The position numbers were made by a program, and so were the translations under genes. DNA of 64,000 nucleotides. Origin: Sphingomonas sp. IBVSS2. Its GTDB lineage: Bacteria > Pseudomonadota > Alphaproteobacteria > Sphingomonadales > Sphingomonadaceae. The stretch is from assembly GCF_002127225.1 (NCBI RefSeq), contig NZ_NFUR01000001.1, positions 373,592 to 437,591 on the forward strand, written 5' to 3'. Numbering within the stretch: position 1 is the stretch's first letter; each line of letters starts with the position of its first letter. Shown here one piece after another: positions 45,020-53,624 of the stretch. Under the pieces are notes generated by a model. That model did not search any database. It saw only the letters and a program-made list of their open reading frames with translations, and was not told the origin of the DNA.

Positions 45020-46210
45020 CTAGCCCTGCGGCCGCGTCCCGCGCGGGCCGAAGTTGAGCCGGCGGGTGACGTTGTAGTCGAGCACCGCCATCACGAAATA
45101 GGCCGCCGCCTGCTTGATCCGCGTCCAGGGGCCCGTGCGCGCCTTGTAGAGTTCGGGCGTGATCCGCTCCGAACAGGCCACTTCGCCGTCGACAAAGGCG
45201 CGGACATAGGCGGCGAAGGCGGGATCCTCGACGCGGAACATCAGCTCGAGATTGAGGAACATCGAGCGGATGTCGAAATTGGCCGAGCCGATGTTCACCA
45301 CGTCGTCGAGCAGGAACAGCTTCGCGTGGAGCTTGGTCGGCTGATATTCGTAGATCTGCACCCGCTTGCGGAGCAGCCCGGCATAGGTGAAGCGCGCCGC
45401 CCAGATCGCGGCGCCATGATCGAGCCTGGACGGCAATATCAGCCGCACCCGCCCACGCAGGCCGGCCCGGTCGAGCCGGCGGAGCATCGCCGGATTGGGC
45501 GCGAAATAGGCGGCCATGATGTCGATCGACTGCGCCCGCTCCATGTCGCGCTTCACTTCGCGCGCCCAGGGGGAGAGCCGGCGCATCGGGCCGCCGAGCA
45601 GCCAGCGCGTGGCGCCCTCGGGCTCGCTCCACGCGCGCAGCGTCTTCGCCAGCCTGCGCAGGCTGCCGCGCGGCCGCCGGGCCCAGTTCGACAGCGCATC
45701 ATAATAGCCGACCAGGCGGCCCGCCGCCGGACCTTCGATCAGCAGTCCCAGATCCCGCCAGGCAGCCTGTTCGATCGTGCCGAAATAACTGTCCTCTATG
45801 TTGAATCCACCGATGATCACCCGCGCCTCGTCGGCGAGCGCGAGCTTCTGATGGTTCCGCAGCAGATAGCGCCGGCCCCAGCGCGGCACGAAGCGGCAGA
45901 CGTCGACGCCGGCGGCATGGAGCGGATCGAAGAAGCCATGGCTCTGGGCATGCTCGCTGCCCAGCCCGTCCACGATCAGGCTGACCTTCACGCCGCGCGC
46001 CGCCGCGTCGAGCAGCGCCTGGCGCACCGCGGCGCCGGCCGCATCGTCGACATAGATATAGTAGAGCACCCGGAGCGTCCGCTCGGCGCGGCGCATCAGG
46101 TCGAGCAGTGCCTCCAGCCGCTCGGGCCCGTCGGGCAGCAGCGTCAGCCGGTTGCCGTCGACGGTGTAGCTCGGCTGGGTCAAGCGCATCGCCGGGTGAT
46201 GCGGGACCAT
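45020..46210 (-). CDS. Phospholipase D family protein (cardiolipin synthase-like)
   Basis: A 396-residue protein from ATG 46210 with two HKD catalytic motifs, HQKLALAD (His120, Lys122, Asp127) and HAKLFLLD (His295, Lys297, Asp302). Members join two phosphatidylglycerols into cardiolipin or transfer phosphatidyl groups. No clear membrane segment precedes the first motif, unlike ClsA. The start is uncertain: ATG 46189 and ATG 46324 are also open, the last preceded by a weak GGAAAAG. It is divergent from rpoZ. Confidence 0.87.
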   Translation of the reverse strand: MVPHHPAMRLTQPSYTVDGNRLTLLPDGPERLEALLDLMRRAERTLRVLYYIYVDDAAGAAVRQALLDAAARGVKVSLIVDGLGSEHAQSHGFFDPLHAAGVDVCRFVPRWGRRYLLRNHQKLALADEARVIIGGFNIEDSYFGTIEQAAWRDLGLLIEGPAAGRLVGYYDALSNWARRPRGSLRRLAKTLRAWSEPEGATRWLLGGPMRRLSPWAREVKRDMERAQSIDIMAAYFAPNPAMLRRLDRAGLRGRVRLILPSRLDHGAAIWAARFTYAGLLRKRVQIYEYQPTKLHAKLFLLDDVVNIGSANFDIRSMFLNLELMFRVEDPAFAAYVRAFVDGEVACSERITPELYKARTGPWTRIKQAAAYFVMAVLDYNVTRRLNFGPRGTRPQG

Positions 46211-46328
46211 GGGCACGGGGGCAAGGGGGGCGAGCGCTTCCAAGGGGACTCCGCGGGCATCGTTGCGATGGCGTTCCCAACGCGCCGCGCGCGATTCGGT
46301 TCGCCGCGCGGGCGCAAGGCCCATTTTC

Positions 46329-46357
46329 TTGACTTTTCCACAGCCGGACCCTAAGTC
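46329..46357 (+). promoter_or_regulatory. Promoter of rpoZ
   Basis: TTGACT (46329-46334) is followed by 17 bases and TAAGTC (46352-46357), about 40 bases before the rpoZ start. The -35 is strong and the TTGACTTTTCC context is typical of sphingomonad housekeeping promoters. Confidence 0.55.
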
Positions 46358-46397
46358 GCCGCCTTTCCCGGACACTCCGTTTTTCAAGGAAGCGTAG

Positions 46398-46742
46398 ATG
46401 GCGCGCGTCACTGTCGAAGATTGCGTCGACAAGGTTCCCAACCGTTTCGATCTCGTGCTGTTCGCGGCGCAGCGCGCCCGCCAGATCTCGGGCGGCGCCG
46501 ATCTGACTCTCGATCGCGACCGCGACAAGAACCCGGTCGTCGCGCTGCGCGAGATCGCGGAAGAGACGATTCGCCCGACTCACCTCGAGGAAGCGGTGGT
46601 CTCGAGCCTGCAGCGCGTGCAGATCGACGACGAGGAAGCGCCGGACGAAGTCGGCTCGATCGCGGCTTCGGCCGAGGCGCTGCGCCTCACCGCCGCCGCC
46701 CCGCCGCGCAACCAGAATCTGGGCGGCGACTACGACGGCTGA
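46398..46742 (+). CDS. rpoZ: RNA polymerase omega subunit
   Basis: A 114-residue protein starting [30 protein letters not shown], the defining omega sequence, with [14 protein letters not shown]. Omega assists assembly of RNA polymerase and is part of one ppGpp site. AAGGAAG is placed eleven bases before the ATG. It has its own promoter and a strong terminator; the usual neighbour spoT/relA is not adjacent. Confidence 0.97.
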   Translation: MARVTVEDCVDKVPNRFDLVLFAAQRARQISGGADLTLDRDRDKNPVVALREIAEETIRPTHLEEAVVSSLQRVQIDDEEAPDEVGSIAASAEALRLTAAAPPRNQNLGGDYDG

Positions 46743-46762
46743 GCCGGCGATCCGCTGAACAA

Positions 46763-46803
46763 GCAAAAGGGCTCCGGAAGCGATTCCGGGGCCCTTTTGC
46801 TTT
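46763..46803 (+). terminator. Rho-independent terminator after rpoZ
   Basis: GCAAAAGGGCTCCGGAA (46763-46779) pairs with TTCCGGGGCCCTTTTGC (46784-46800) around GCGA, with one mismatch, and is followed by TTTGG. The U-rich right arm lies 20-60 bases after the rpoZ stop. Confidence 0.85.
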
Positions 46804-46885
46804 GGCCGAATGCCATCGGATCGGTGCCGACCCCTAGCGGCCGCCCGGGATACGGCTAAACTGGGCGCGTATCGGGGAGGCTCGC

Positions 46886-47296
46886 ATGCTATTTGCCCTG
46901 TCGCTCCTGCTCGTCGCGACGATATCGCCACAAACCCGTGCCCCTGTTCTTGCAGTGCAGGATGTGCCTGCACGCGATCCGCTACTCGACCTCTATGCCG
47001 AAACCTATGCCAGGGGCCTCCTTGCCTTCAGCGCCGTTCCCGCCGCCTATCGCGGCGGCCCCGCGGCGCCCGAATATGTGCAGATGGAAAAGCGCCTCAA
47101 CGCGCGACGCGATCGGGCGCGGTCGATACTCGTCACCCGATTCGGCGCTGCAGCGATAGAGCAGATCGAAGCGGATGCAGAAGAAGAGATCGGCAATGTC
47201 TACTTCACTGACCAGGCAGCCGCCTCTGAACAGGCCCGCGATCGATACCCGGCCATTCTGAGGAAGCTCGAGCGCAGCGTCGCCAGGCTGCGATAA
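46886..47296 (+). CDS. Small secreted protein of unknown function
   Basis: A 136-residue protein with a signal peptide (MLFALSLLLVATISPQTRA) and a helical, charged remainder (MEKRLNARRDRARSILVTRF, EQIEADAEEEIGNVYF). No family is recognised. GGGGAGG lies before the ATG at 46886 and codon use matches neighbours, so it is probably genuine. It converges on rlmE with 15 bases between the stops. No function proposed. Confidence 0.6.
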   Translation: MLFALSLLLVATISPQTRAPVLAVQDVPARDPLLDLYAETYARGLLAFSAVPAAYRGGPAAPEYVQMEKRLNARRDRARSILVTRFGAAAIEQIEADAEEEIGNVYFTDQAAASEQARDRYPAILRKLERSVARLR

Positions 47297-47311
47297 GCTG
47301 CTGGCCCGGGC

Positions 47312-47995
47312 CTATTCCCTCTCGTCCACCTTCGCCCGCCCCTTGAAGCCCTGCGCTACGACGAACCATTCCACCGAGCCCTTGCGGCTCGACGGCGGCT
47401 TGGCGTGCTTCACCGTGGCGAAGTTGCGCTTCATCTCCGCCACCAGCGTCGAATCGGCACCGCCGGCGAACACCTTGGCGACGAAATCGCCGCCGGGCTC
47501 GAGCACCTGGATCGCGAAGTCGAGCGCGGTCTCGACCAGGCCCATGGTGCGCAGCGCATCGGTCTGCGGATGGCCGACGGTGTTGGCCGCCATGTCCGAC
47601 ACGATCAGATCGGGCGCGCCGCCCAGTTCCTCGATCAGCCGGTCGGGGGCGGCATCGTCCATGAAGTCCATCTGCAGGATCACCGCGCCCTCGATCGGAT
47701 CGACGGGCAGCAGGTCGATGCCGACAACCGGCGCCTTGGGCAGCCGGCGGCGGACCACCTGGGTCCAGCCGCCCGGCGCGATGCCGAGGTCGACCACGCG
47801 CTTCTTGCCCTTCAGAAAGCCGAATTTCTCGTCGAGCTCGATCAGCTTATAGGCCGCGCGGCTGCGATAGCCCTCGGCCTTGGCGCGCTTGACGTACGGA
47901 TCGTTGAGCTGGCGTTCGAGCCAGCGCGTCGACTGGGCCGTGCGCTTTCGCGCCGTCAGCACGCGGGTATGGCCGCGTCCGCCGCCTCTGCTCAC
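47312..47995 (-). CDS. rlmE: 23S rRNA (uridine-2'-O-)-methyltransferase
   Basis: A 227-residue FtsJ-fold enzyme with the K-D-K-E catalytic tetrad: Lys50 in SRAAYKL, Asp134 in IVSDMAANT, Lys174 in FVAKVF and Glu209 in SVEWFVV. The SAM motif is VVDLGIAPGGWTQVV. RlmE methylates U2552 of 23S rRNA in the A-loop. GTG at 47995 is chosen because it overlaps the upstream TGA (GTGA); a longer in-frame extension has no family match. Confidence 0.95.
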   Translation of the reverse strand: MSRGGGRGHTRVLTARKRTAQSTRWLERQLNDPYVKRAKAEGYRSRAAYKLIELDEKFGFLKGKKRVVDLGIAPGGWTQVVRRRLPKAPVVGIDLLPVDPIEGAVILQMDFMDDAAPDRLIEELGGAPDLIVSDMAANTVGHPQTDALRTMGLVETALDFAIQVLEPGGDFVAKVFAGGADSTLVAEMKRNFATVKHAKPPSSRKGSVEWFVVAQGFKGRAKVDERE

Positions 47996-49044
47996 AAGAT
48001 TCTCCCGTTGATCAGGCGGCGCAATATGCCCTCGCGGATGCCGCGATCGGCGATGCCCAGCCGTTCGGCCGGCCATAGATCGAGAATCGTCTCGAGGATA
48101 GCGCAGCCGGCGACGACGAGATCGGCCCGCTCCGAGCCGATGCACGGCACCTGGCTGCGCTCGGCCATGCTCATCCCTGCGATCCGCTGGCTCACTTCGC
48201 GCATCGCCGGGGCGGGGACGATCAGCCCGTCGACCACCGACCGGTCATAGGCCGCCAGGCCCAGATGCACGCTGGCGAGCGTGGTGACCGTGCCCGAGGT
48301 GCCGAGCAGCCGCCGTGTGCCGCGCGGGGTGCGCAGGCGCGTGGCGAAGGGAGCGAAGCTCTCGGCCACGCGGGCGCGCATGTTCGCATAGAGCGCGGCG
48401 CGTTCCTCGGCCGTGGCGGCAACGCCAGACGCCTCGGTGAGCGAGACCACGCCCCAGCGCGCACTGTGCCAGTCGAGGATACGGGGCACTTCGCCGCGCG
48501 AATCGACCAGCACCAGCTCGGTCGAGCCGCCGCCGATGTCGAACACCAGCGCCGGGCCGTCGCCGGGCTCGAGCAGCGCGTGGCAGCCCAGCACGGCGAG
48601 CCGGGCCTCTTCCTCGGCAGTGATGATGTCGAGCGCGATGCCGGTCTCGCGATAGACCCGCTCGATGAACTCGGCCCCGTTCGAGGCCTGGCGGCACGCC
48701 TCGGTCGCCACCGAGCGGGCGAGGATCACGTGGCGGCGCTTCAGCTTGTCGGCGCAGATCCGCAGTGCCGCGATGGTGCGCTCGATCGCGGCGTCCGAGA
48801 GCCGGCCGCTGCCGGCCAGGCCCTCGCCGAGGCGAACGATGCGCGAGAACGCGTCGACCACCGCGAAGCCCGAACCCTGTGGGCGCGCGATCAACAGCCG
48901 GCAGTTGTTGGTGCCGAGGTCCAGTGCCGCATAGTGGCGCGCGTCGCCCGGCCGGCCGCGCATCGGCCGCTCCATGGGCGGCGGGGCTCTCCGGATTTTT
49001 CCGGAACCACGGCCGCGGGGCATATTGGCGGTGCCATCCCCCAT
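47992..49044 (-). CDS. Ppx/GppA phosphatase family protein
   Basis: A 350-residue actin-fold phosphatase with YAALDLGTNNCRLLIARP (phosphate 1 loop) and ALVFDIGGGSTELVLVD (phosphate 2 loop). The family hydrolyses polyphosphate or pppGpp. At about 310 residues of core it is the short type lacking the HD C-terminal domain. An N-terminal extension rich in Arg, Pro and Gly (residues 1-38) is unusual. It is coupled to rlmE; M24 or M28 are alternative starts. Confidence 0.87.
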   Translation of the reverse strand: MGDGTANMPRGRGSGKIRRAPPPMERPMRGRPGDARHYAALDLGTNNCRLLIARPQGSGFAVVDAFSRIVRLGEGLAGSGRLSDAAIERTIAALRICADKLKRRHVILARSVATEACRQASNGAEFIERVYRETGIALDIITAEEEARLAVLGCHALLEPGDGPALVFDIGGGSTELVLVDSRGEVPRILDWHSARWGVVSLTEASGVAATAEERAALYANMRARVAESFAPFATRLRTPRGTRRLLGTSGTVTTLASVHLGLAAYDRSVVDGLIVPAPAMREVSQRIAGMSMAERSQVPCIGSERADLVVAGCAILETILDLWPAERLGIADRGIREGILRRLINGRIL

Positions 49045-49143
49045 CGTATCACTCGCTTATGTTCTGTTCCGTCACGGCTTTTCGCCGCCGGTGCTTGAAA
49101 GCGAGGCTAGCGGAGACCGGGGTCGGGGGCAAGGCAGGGCCCG

Positions 49144-49172
49144 TTGACAGCGTCGCGCGGCCGCCCTATTGC
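49144..49172 (+). promoter_or_regulatory. Promoter of tRNA-Gln
   Basis: TTGACA (49144-49149) and TATTGC (49167-49172) are separated by 17 bases, and transcription would start about 25 bases before the tRNA. The -35 is perfect. Confidence 0.65.
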
Positions 49173-49202
49173 GCCCCGCCTGCCGGCCGTGATGCCGCGT
49201 GA

Positions 49203-49276
49203 TGCCCCGTCGTCTAAAGGTAAGACCACGGACTCTGACTCCGTTAATTGAGGTTCGAATCCTCACGGGGCATCCA
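49203..49276 (+). tRNA. tRNA-Gln (anticodon CUG)
   Basis: The acceptor stem TGCCCCG (49203-49209) pairs with CGGGGCA (49266-49272), followed by discriminator T and an encoded CCA. The anticodon arm ACGGA-CTCTGAC-TCCGT places CTG at 49235-49237, reading CAG. The T-arm has GAGGTTCGAATCCTC. All arms fold and the gene encodes its 3' CCA. Confidence 0.96.
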
Positions 49277-49309
49277 CTTCTCCCTCGGATCGACAACCCC
49301 GCCACGGGT

Positions 49310-49327
49310 GCGCGCGTCGACGCGCGC
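49310..49327. repeat. Perfect 18-bp palindrome after tRNA-Gln
   Basis: GCGCGCGTCGACGCGCGC is a perfect palindrome 34 bases after the tRNA end, between the tRNA and the converging RcnB-like gene. It could end transcription, but no U tract follows. Confidence 0.45.
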
Positions 49328-49389
49328 GGCCCTGGTTCCCGGGAAAAGCGGAAAGGACGCGATCCGGGTGCGGACCGCGCCCTCCGCGA

Positions 49390-49989
49390 TCAGTAGAAGG
49401 CGCCGTAGATCACGTCGACCACGCGGCGGGTCCGCACGTTCACCAGCAGCAGGTCCGGCCCGTAGCGCACCCAGCGATAGCCCGGAGGCGGCGCACCCAG
49501 GCCGAGATCGTACCAGCCGTCATAATAATAATTGTTCGACAGGAAGAGCAGCGGCAGCAGCCCGCCGATCGACCAGCGCTGATAATGATATCCGCGCGGA
49601 TAGACGAAGGGCGGCCGGTGGATCGGGCGGAAATTGGGCGGACGGCCGATGCCGGGGCGATGCGGCGGGCGCGCGACCGGGGGCCGCGGCACGGGCGGGC
49701 GGGCGATCGGCGGACGCGGTGCCGGCGGGCGCGTGCCCGGGCGTCCGGGCTGCGACGGACCGGGCCCGGGCGGACGGATGCCGGGCTGGCCCGGATTGGG
49801 GCGCCCCGGACCGCCGGGGCCGCCCGAAGGCGGGCGCATGCCCGGCTGGCCCGGGCGCTCGCCCGGACGACCGCCCTGGCGATCGCCATGGCGGTCACCC
49901 TGCCGATCATCGGGGCGTTGCTGCTGCGCTTCGGCGAGCGGCGGTGCGAGGAGAATCGCCAGTGCGGCGAGGGAAGTCAGCTTCTTCAT
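49390..49989 (-). CDS. RcnB-like periplasmic protein with Pro/Gly/Arg-rich linker
   Basis: A 199-residue protein starting MKKLTSLAALAILLAPPLAEA (signal peptide). Residues about 24-120 are a repetitive Arg/Pro/Gly linker with units such as RPGQPGMRPP and RPPVARPP. The C-terminal part, GAPPPGYRWVRYGPDLLLVNVRTRRVVDVIYGAFY, is the RcnB domain, known in E. coli for periplasmic Ni/Co homeostasis; many proteins with this tail have other or unknown roles. The domain call is good, metal function is inference. Confidence 0.8.
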   Translation of the reverse strand: MKKLTSLAALAILLAPPLAEAQQQRPDDRQGDRHGDRQGGRPGERPGQPGMRPPSGGPGGPGRPNPGQPGIRPPGPGPSQPGRPGTRPPAPRPPIARPPVPRPPVARPPHRPGIGRPPNFRPIHRPPFVYPRGYHYQRWSIGGLLPLLFLSNNYYYDGWYDLGLGAPPPGYRWVRYGPDLLLVNVRTRRVVDVIYGAFY

Positions 49990-50076
49990 GCTTTCTCTCC
50001 GGCTTTGAGGGAAGTCAGATCCCCGTTGGCCCGACACCGAAACGATCGAGCATCGGAAAGGCTGCGCCCTTCCGGC

Positions 50077-51141
50077 TCAGCGCCCGGCGCGGCTCCGCAT
50101 CAGCGGCTGGATGCGCGTGCCGAAATTCTCGACGCCCTCCAGGAAATCGTCGAACGTCAGCAATACGCCGCCGGTGTTCGGCACTTCCGCCATCTCGTCG
50201 AGCATGCGTGCGACGCTCGCATAGCTGCCCACCAGCGTGCCCATGTTGATGTTGACCGCCCCCTCGGGCGCGGCGAGCTGGCGGACATTGGTGGTGGGGT
50301 TGTTCTTGTCGGCCGCGCCCTGGTCCATCAGCCAGCGGATCGCGTCGATGTCGACGCCGTCATTATACGCCTTCCACTTGGCCATGGCCGCTTCGTCGGT
50401 CTCGTCGGCGATGACCATGACGAGCACGAACACCTTCACGTCGCGCCCGGTCTTCGCGGTGGCGGCGGCGAGCCGCTCGTTGTTGAAGGCGAAGGCGGTG
50501 GGCGTGTTGACCCCCTTGCCGAGGCAGAAGGCATAGTCCGCCCACCTGGCCGAGAAGGCGAGCCCCTCGTCCGACGAGCCCGCGCAGATGATCTTCATCT
50601 CGCCCTGGGGCGTGGGGCGGACGAGGCAGTCGTCCATCTGGTAATAGGTGCCCTTCAGGTCGCTGCGGCCGGTCTCCCACAGCTCGCGCAGGATCTGGGC
50701 GTATTCGCCCAGCATCTGGTAGCGGTTGCGGAAATGCTCGTCGCCCGGCCACAGCCCCATCTGGCTGTATTCGGGGCGCTGCCAGCCGGTGATCAGGTTG
50801 AGCCCGAAGCGGCCATGGCTGATCGAATCGATCGTGTTGCACATGCGCGCGGCAAAGGCCGGCGGGATGACCAGCGTGGGGCAAGTGGCGTAGATCTTGA
50901 TCTTCTCGGTGACGGCGGCGAGGCCGGCCATCAGCGTGAAGCTCTCCAGCCCATATTCCCAGAACTCGGTCTTGCCGCCAAAGCCGCGCAGCTTGATCAT
51001 CGAGAGCAGGAAATCGAGGCCATGCTTCTCGGCCCGCAGCGCGATCTCCTTGTTGAGATCGAACGACGGCATGTACTGGGGCGCGTTCTCGCTGATCAGC
51101 CAGCCATTGTTGTTGATGGGAACGAAGACGCCGACTTCCAT
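50077..51141 (-). CDS. rutA: Pyrimidine monooxygenase RutA
   Basis: A 354-residue luciferase-like flavin monooxygenase with the RutA N-terminus [20 protein letters not shown] and core segments [18 protein letters not shown] and [11 protein letters not shown]. RutA uses reduced FMN and O2 to open the uracil ring, yielding ureidoacrylate peracid. It needs an FMN reductase (RutF in E. coli), which is not adjacent. It is the last gene of the operon, three bases after rutD, whereas in E. coli it is first. Confidence 0.95.
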   Translation of the reverse strand: MEVGVFVPINNNGWLISENAPQYMPSFDLNKEIALRAEKHGLDFLLSMIKLRGFGGKTEFWEYGLESFTLMAGLAAVTEKIKIYATCPTLVIPPAFAARMCNTIDSISHGRFGLNLITGWQRPEYSQMGLWPGDEHFRNRYQMLGEYAQILRELWETGRSDLKGTYYQMDDCLVRPTPQGEMKIICAGSSDEGLAFSARWADYAFCLGKGVNTPTAFAFNNERLAAATAKTGRDVKVFVLVMVIADETDEAAMAKWKAYNDGVDIDAIRWLMDQGAADKNNPTTNVRQLAAPEGAVNINMGTLVGSYASVARMLDEMAEVPNTGGVLLTFDDFLEGVENFGTRIQPLMRSRAGR

Positions 51142-51144
51142 GAT

Positions 51145-51927
51145 TTAGCTCCCCAGAAATGCGAGCACCCGGGCCTCGAAGCCCGGAGGATCGGTCACGT
51201 TGCAGGCGTGTCCTCCCCAAGGCATCCGGACAAGTTGCGCCCGTGGAATGACTTGCGCAAGCGCCTGCGAACAGCCGGGCGGGACGAGCGCGTCGTCGTC
51301 GCTGGCGAGCAGCAGCACGGGCATGTCGAGCCGCGCCGACTCCAGCCGGTCGACCAGGTCGAAGCGCAGCGCCGCGAGGATGCGCGCCTCCACCATCTCG
51401 GCGGGGAAGCCGGCGACGTGATGGACCGCCTCTTCCTCCAGCCGCGCGTGATTGTCCGAGATCCACCCCGGCGGGAACAGGAAGATCGGCTGGGCATCGA
51501 CATATTTGCCCGGGCCATAGGCGCGCAGCAGCGCCAGCCGGGCGTCGAAGCAGCGCGCGGTATAGCGATCGAGCCGGCCCCAGCCATTGACCACCACCAG
51601 CCTGTCGACCCGCTCCGGCGTGTCGATCGCCATGCTCAGGCCGCCCATGCCCCCGATCGCATGGCCGAGGATCGCGGCCCGCTCGATACCGAGTGCATCC
51701 ATCAGCAGGCGGATATCGTCGCCGATGCTCTCGATGCGCGGCGTCACCGTGCGGTCCGAGCGGCCGGTGCCGCGATGATCGTAGAGGATGAGGCGGAAGC
51801 GCTCGGCGAGCGCGGGCAGGTTGGGCAGCCAGTATCTGCCCGATCCGCCCATGCCGGCCGACAGGATCAGCGGCGGCGCGCCTGCCGGGCCATGTTCCTC
51901 GTAATAAAGGCCCCCCGCCTCCGCCAT
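51145..51927 (-). CDS. rutD: Aminoacrylate hydrolase RutD
   Basis: A 260-residue alpha/beta-hydrolase with oxyanion segment LSAGMGGSGRYW, DHRGTGRSD, the nucleophile region LGHAIGGMGGLSMA (here His-Ala-Ile replaces the usual Ser elbow GxSxG), and His in PWGGHACNVTDP. RutD accelerates hydrolysis of aminoacrylate; RutD family members characteristically lack a classical Ser nucleophile. Its ATG overlaps the rutC stop. Confidence 0.9.
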   Translation of the reverse strand: MAEAGGLYYEEHGPAGAPPLILSAGMGGSGRYWLPNLPALAERFRLILYDHRGTGRSDRTVTPRIESIGDDIRLLMDALGIERAAILGHAIGGMGGLSMAIDTPERVDRLVVVNGWGRLDRYTARCFDARLALLRAYGPGKYVDAQPIFLFPPGWISDNHARLEEEAVHHVAGFPAEMVEARILAALRFDLVDRLESARLDMPVLLLASDDDALVPPGCSQALAQVIPRAQLVRMPWGGHACNVTDPPGFEARVLAFLGS

Positions 51928-52310
51928 CAGCCGATATGCGCCACCGAGGCGATCTCGACCAGGCAATCGGGCTTCACCAGATCGGCCCGGATGCAGTAGC
52001 GCGCCGGCTTGGCCCCCGGGAAATATTCGGCATAGATCTGGTTGAAGACGGGATAGTCGGCAAAGTCCTTCAGGAAGATATGGTTCATCGCCACGTCCTC
52101 CAGCCTTGCCCCCGCCGCTTCCAGCGTGGTCCGGATCACGTCCAGCACGTGCCGCGTCTGGCCCGCCACGTCGCCGACATGGAGCACCACGCCGCCTTCG
52201 CCCAGCGCCAGCACGCCCGAGACATAGACCGTGTCGCCCGCCTTCGCGCCGGCCGAATAGGGCGCGATCGGCGTGGGGAATTGCGGCGGATTGATCGGCT
52301 CGAACGACAT
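51927..52310 (-). CDS. rutC: 3-aminoacrylate deaminase RutC
   Basis: A 127-residue YjgF/RidA-type protein: MSFEPINPPQFPTPIAPYSAGA, VYVSGVLALGEGG, and the substrate Arg in PARYCIRADLVKPDCLVEI. In the rut pathway it deaminates aminoacrylate. Compared with typical RidA its Rut-specific residues (YSAGAKAGDTVYVSG) fit the RutC group. It follows rutB after four bases. Confidence 0.93.
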   Translation of the reverse strand: MSFEPINPPQFPTPIAPYSAGAKAGDTVYVSGVLALGEGGVVLHVGDVAGQTRHVLDVIRTTLEAAGARLEDVAMNHIFLKDFADYPVFNQIYAEYFPGAKPARYCIRADLVKPDCLVEIASVAHIG

Positions 52311-52314
52311 TGGC

Positions 52315-53043
52315 TCACTCCCTGGGCAATTGGCCGAAGCTGCCGCAGAAGTCGGCGGTGGTCGAGACCCAGCCGAAGAACTTCTCGACATTGTAGACCG
52401 TGGCTTCCTGCATCATCGGCGGCCCCAGATGATGGGTCGCATCCTCGAGCATCACCCCGAAATATTCGAGATGGAAGCCGTCGCGCAGCGTGCTCTCGAC
52501 GCAGACATTGGTGGCGATGCCGACGAAGACGATGTTGCGGATGCCCCGCGCGCGCAGCGTCGAATCGAGCTGCGAGTTGAAGAAGGCGCTGTAGCGCGTC
52601 TTGTGGAGGCGGATGTCGCCGGGCCTCGGGGCGAGCGCATCGACCAGTTCGTAATCCCAGCCACCGCGCGCCAGCAGCTTGCCCTGGAGCTCGGGCCGCG
52701 CGCGCATCGTCTTCAGCGCGTTGGACTTGTGCCAGTTGGGCGAGCCGGGGCCGCCGGCCTCGACATAATCGGCGTCCCAGCCATTCTGCAGATAGATCAC
52801 CGGCATGCCGGCGGCGCGCGCCGTATCGAGCACTGCGGCGATCTTGCCGATCGTCCCGGCCGAACCCGAAATGTCGAACCCCGCCTGGTCGACATAGCCG
52901 CCGGGCGAGGCATAGGCGTTCTGCATGTCGATCACGACGATCGCGGTCTCGTCGGCGCTGACCCGGATCGGCTCGGGCCGGGCGGGAAGCGTGACGATGC
53001 GCGGGCCGGAAAGGTCGCGGCCGACGCTGACCTCGCCGCTCAT
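52315..53043 (-). CDS. rutB: Ureidoacrylate amidohydrolase RutB
   Basis: A 242-residue isochorismatase-type hydrolase with catalytic Asp39 (VVIDMQNAY), Lys148 ([10 protein letters not shown]) and Cys181 ([16 protein letters not shown]). It cleaves ureidoacrylate peracid to aminoacrylate and carbamate. Its ATG overlaps the stop of the upstream tlpA-like gene, placing the rut genes downstream of that gene in the same transcript. Confidence 0.95.
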   Translation of the reverse strand: MSGEVSVGRDLSGPRIVTLPARPEPIRVSADETAIVVIDMQNAYASPGGYVDQAGFDISGSAGTIGKIAAVLDTARAAGMPVIYLQNGWDADYVEAGGPGSPNWHKSNALKTMRARPELQGKLLARGGWDYELVDALAPRPGDIRLHKTRYSAFFNSQLDSTLRARGIRNIVFVGIATNVCVESTLRDGFHLEYFGVMLEDATHHLGPPMMQEATVYNVEKFFGWVSTTADFCGSFGQLPRE

Positions 53044-53624
53044 CGCGCTTCCGCCAGCAGCGCGGCGGCCCTGGCGCCGCCCCAGTCCATCTCGCCCGCC
53101 ACGCGCCACACCTCCTTGCCGGCCGAATCATAGAGGATCGTGGTCGGCAGGTTCGCCCCCATCCCCAGGCTGAAGGCGGCGTCGGTATCGGTCCAGGGCT
53201 TCAGATGCCTGAACCCGGCCTTGGCGAAATAGGGATCGACCGCTTCGCGGCCCTTGAAGTCCTGGCTCAGCGTGATCACCGCCAGCGCATCGCCTCTTTG
53301 CCCGGCCAGCGCATCCAGCGTCGGCATCTCGGCACGGCAGGGGATGCACCATGTCGCCCAGAGGTTGAGCAGCACCGGCTTGCCCCTGAAGGCGGCGAGA
53401 CTGGTCTTCTTGCCCGCCGGATCGGCGAAGGCCGTGCCCGGCGCGGCCTCGCCCTTGTGGCTGCGGTCGACCTTGCCCTTGTCCGCCGCAGCAGCGCCAT
53501 TGGCCGCCGGCATAGTTTCGTTTGCTTGCTGCGCGGGGCCGGAGCGCTTATCGCACCCCGCGATCGCCAGCGTGGCCAGAAGGAGAAGAGAGATCGCCGA
53601 GCGCAAGGACAGCTCCAATGCCAT
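53040..53624 (-). CDS. TlpA-like lipoprotein thiol-disulfide reductase
   Basis: A 194-residue protein with a lipoprotein signal peptide ending IAGC (Cys24), an Ala-rich linker, then a thioredoxin domain with [19 protein letters not shown] (active Cys93 and Cys96). It would be a periplasmic reductase anchored in the membrane, of the kind used in cytochrome or outer-membrane protein maturation. ATG at 53624 shares two bases with the divergent argH start codon; the promoter must lie inside argH. It is the first gene of the transcript that continues into rutBCDA. Confidence 0.87.
   Translation of the reverse strand: MALELSLRSAISLLLLATLAIAGCDKRSGPAQQANETMPAANGAAAADKGKVDRSHKGEAAPGTAFADPAGKKTSLAAFRGKPVLLNLWATWCIPCRAEMPTLDALAGQRGDALAVITLSQDFKGREAVDPYFAKAGFRHLKPWTDTDAAFSLGMGANLPTTILYDSAGKEVWRVAGEMDWGGARAAALLAEAR

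Noticed and set aside
47996..48145. A longer N-terminus of RlmE
   Set aside because: The extra residues mirror the Ppx/GppA gene and have no family similarity; the GTG in the GTGA overlap is the better start.
50055..50073. Hairpin just after rutA (GGAAAGGC with GCCCTTCC)
   Set aside because: One mismatch and no U tract; too weak to list as a terminator.
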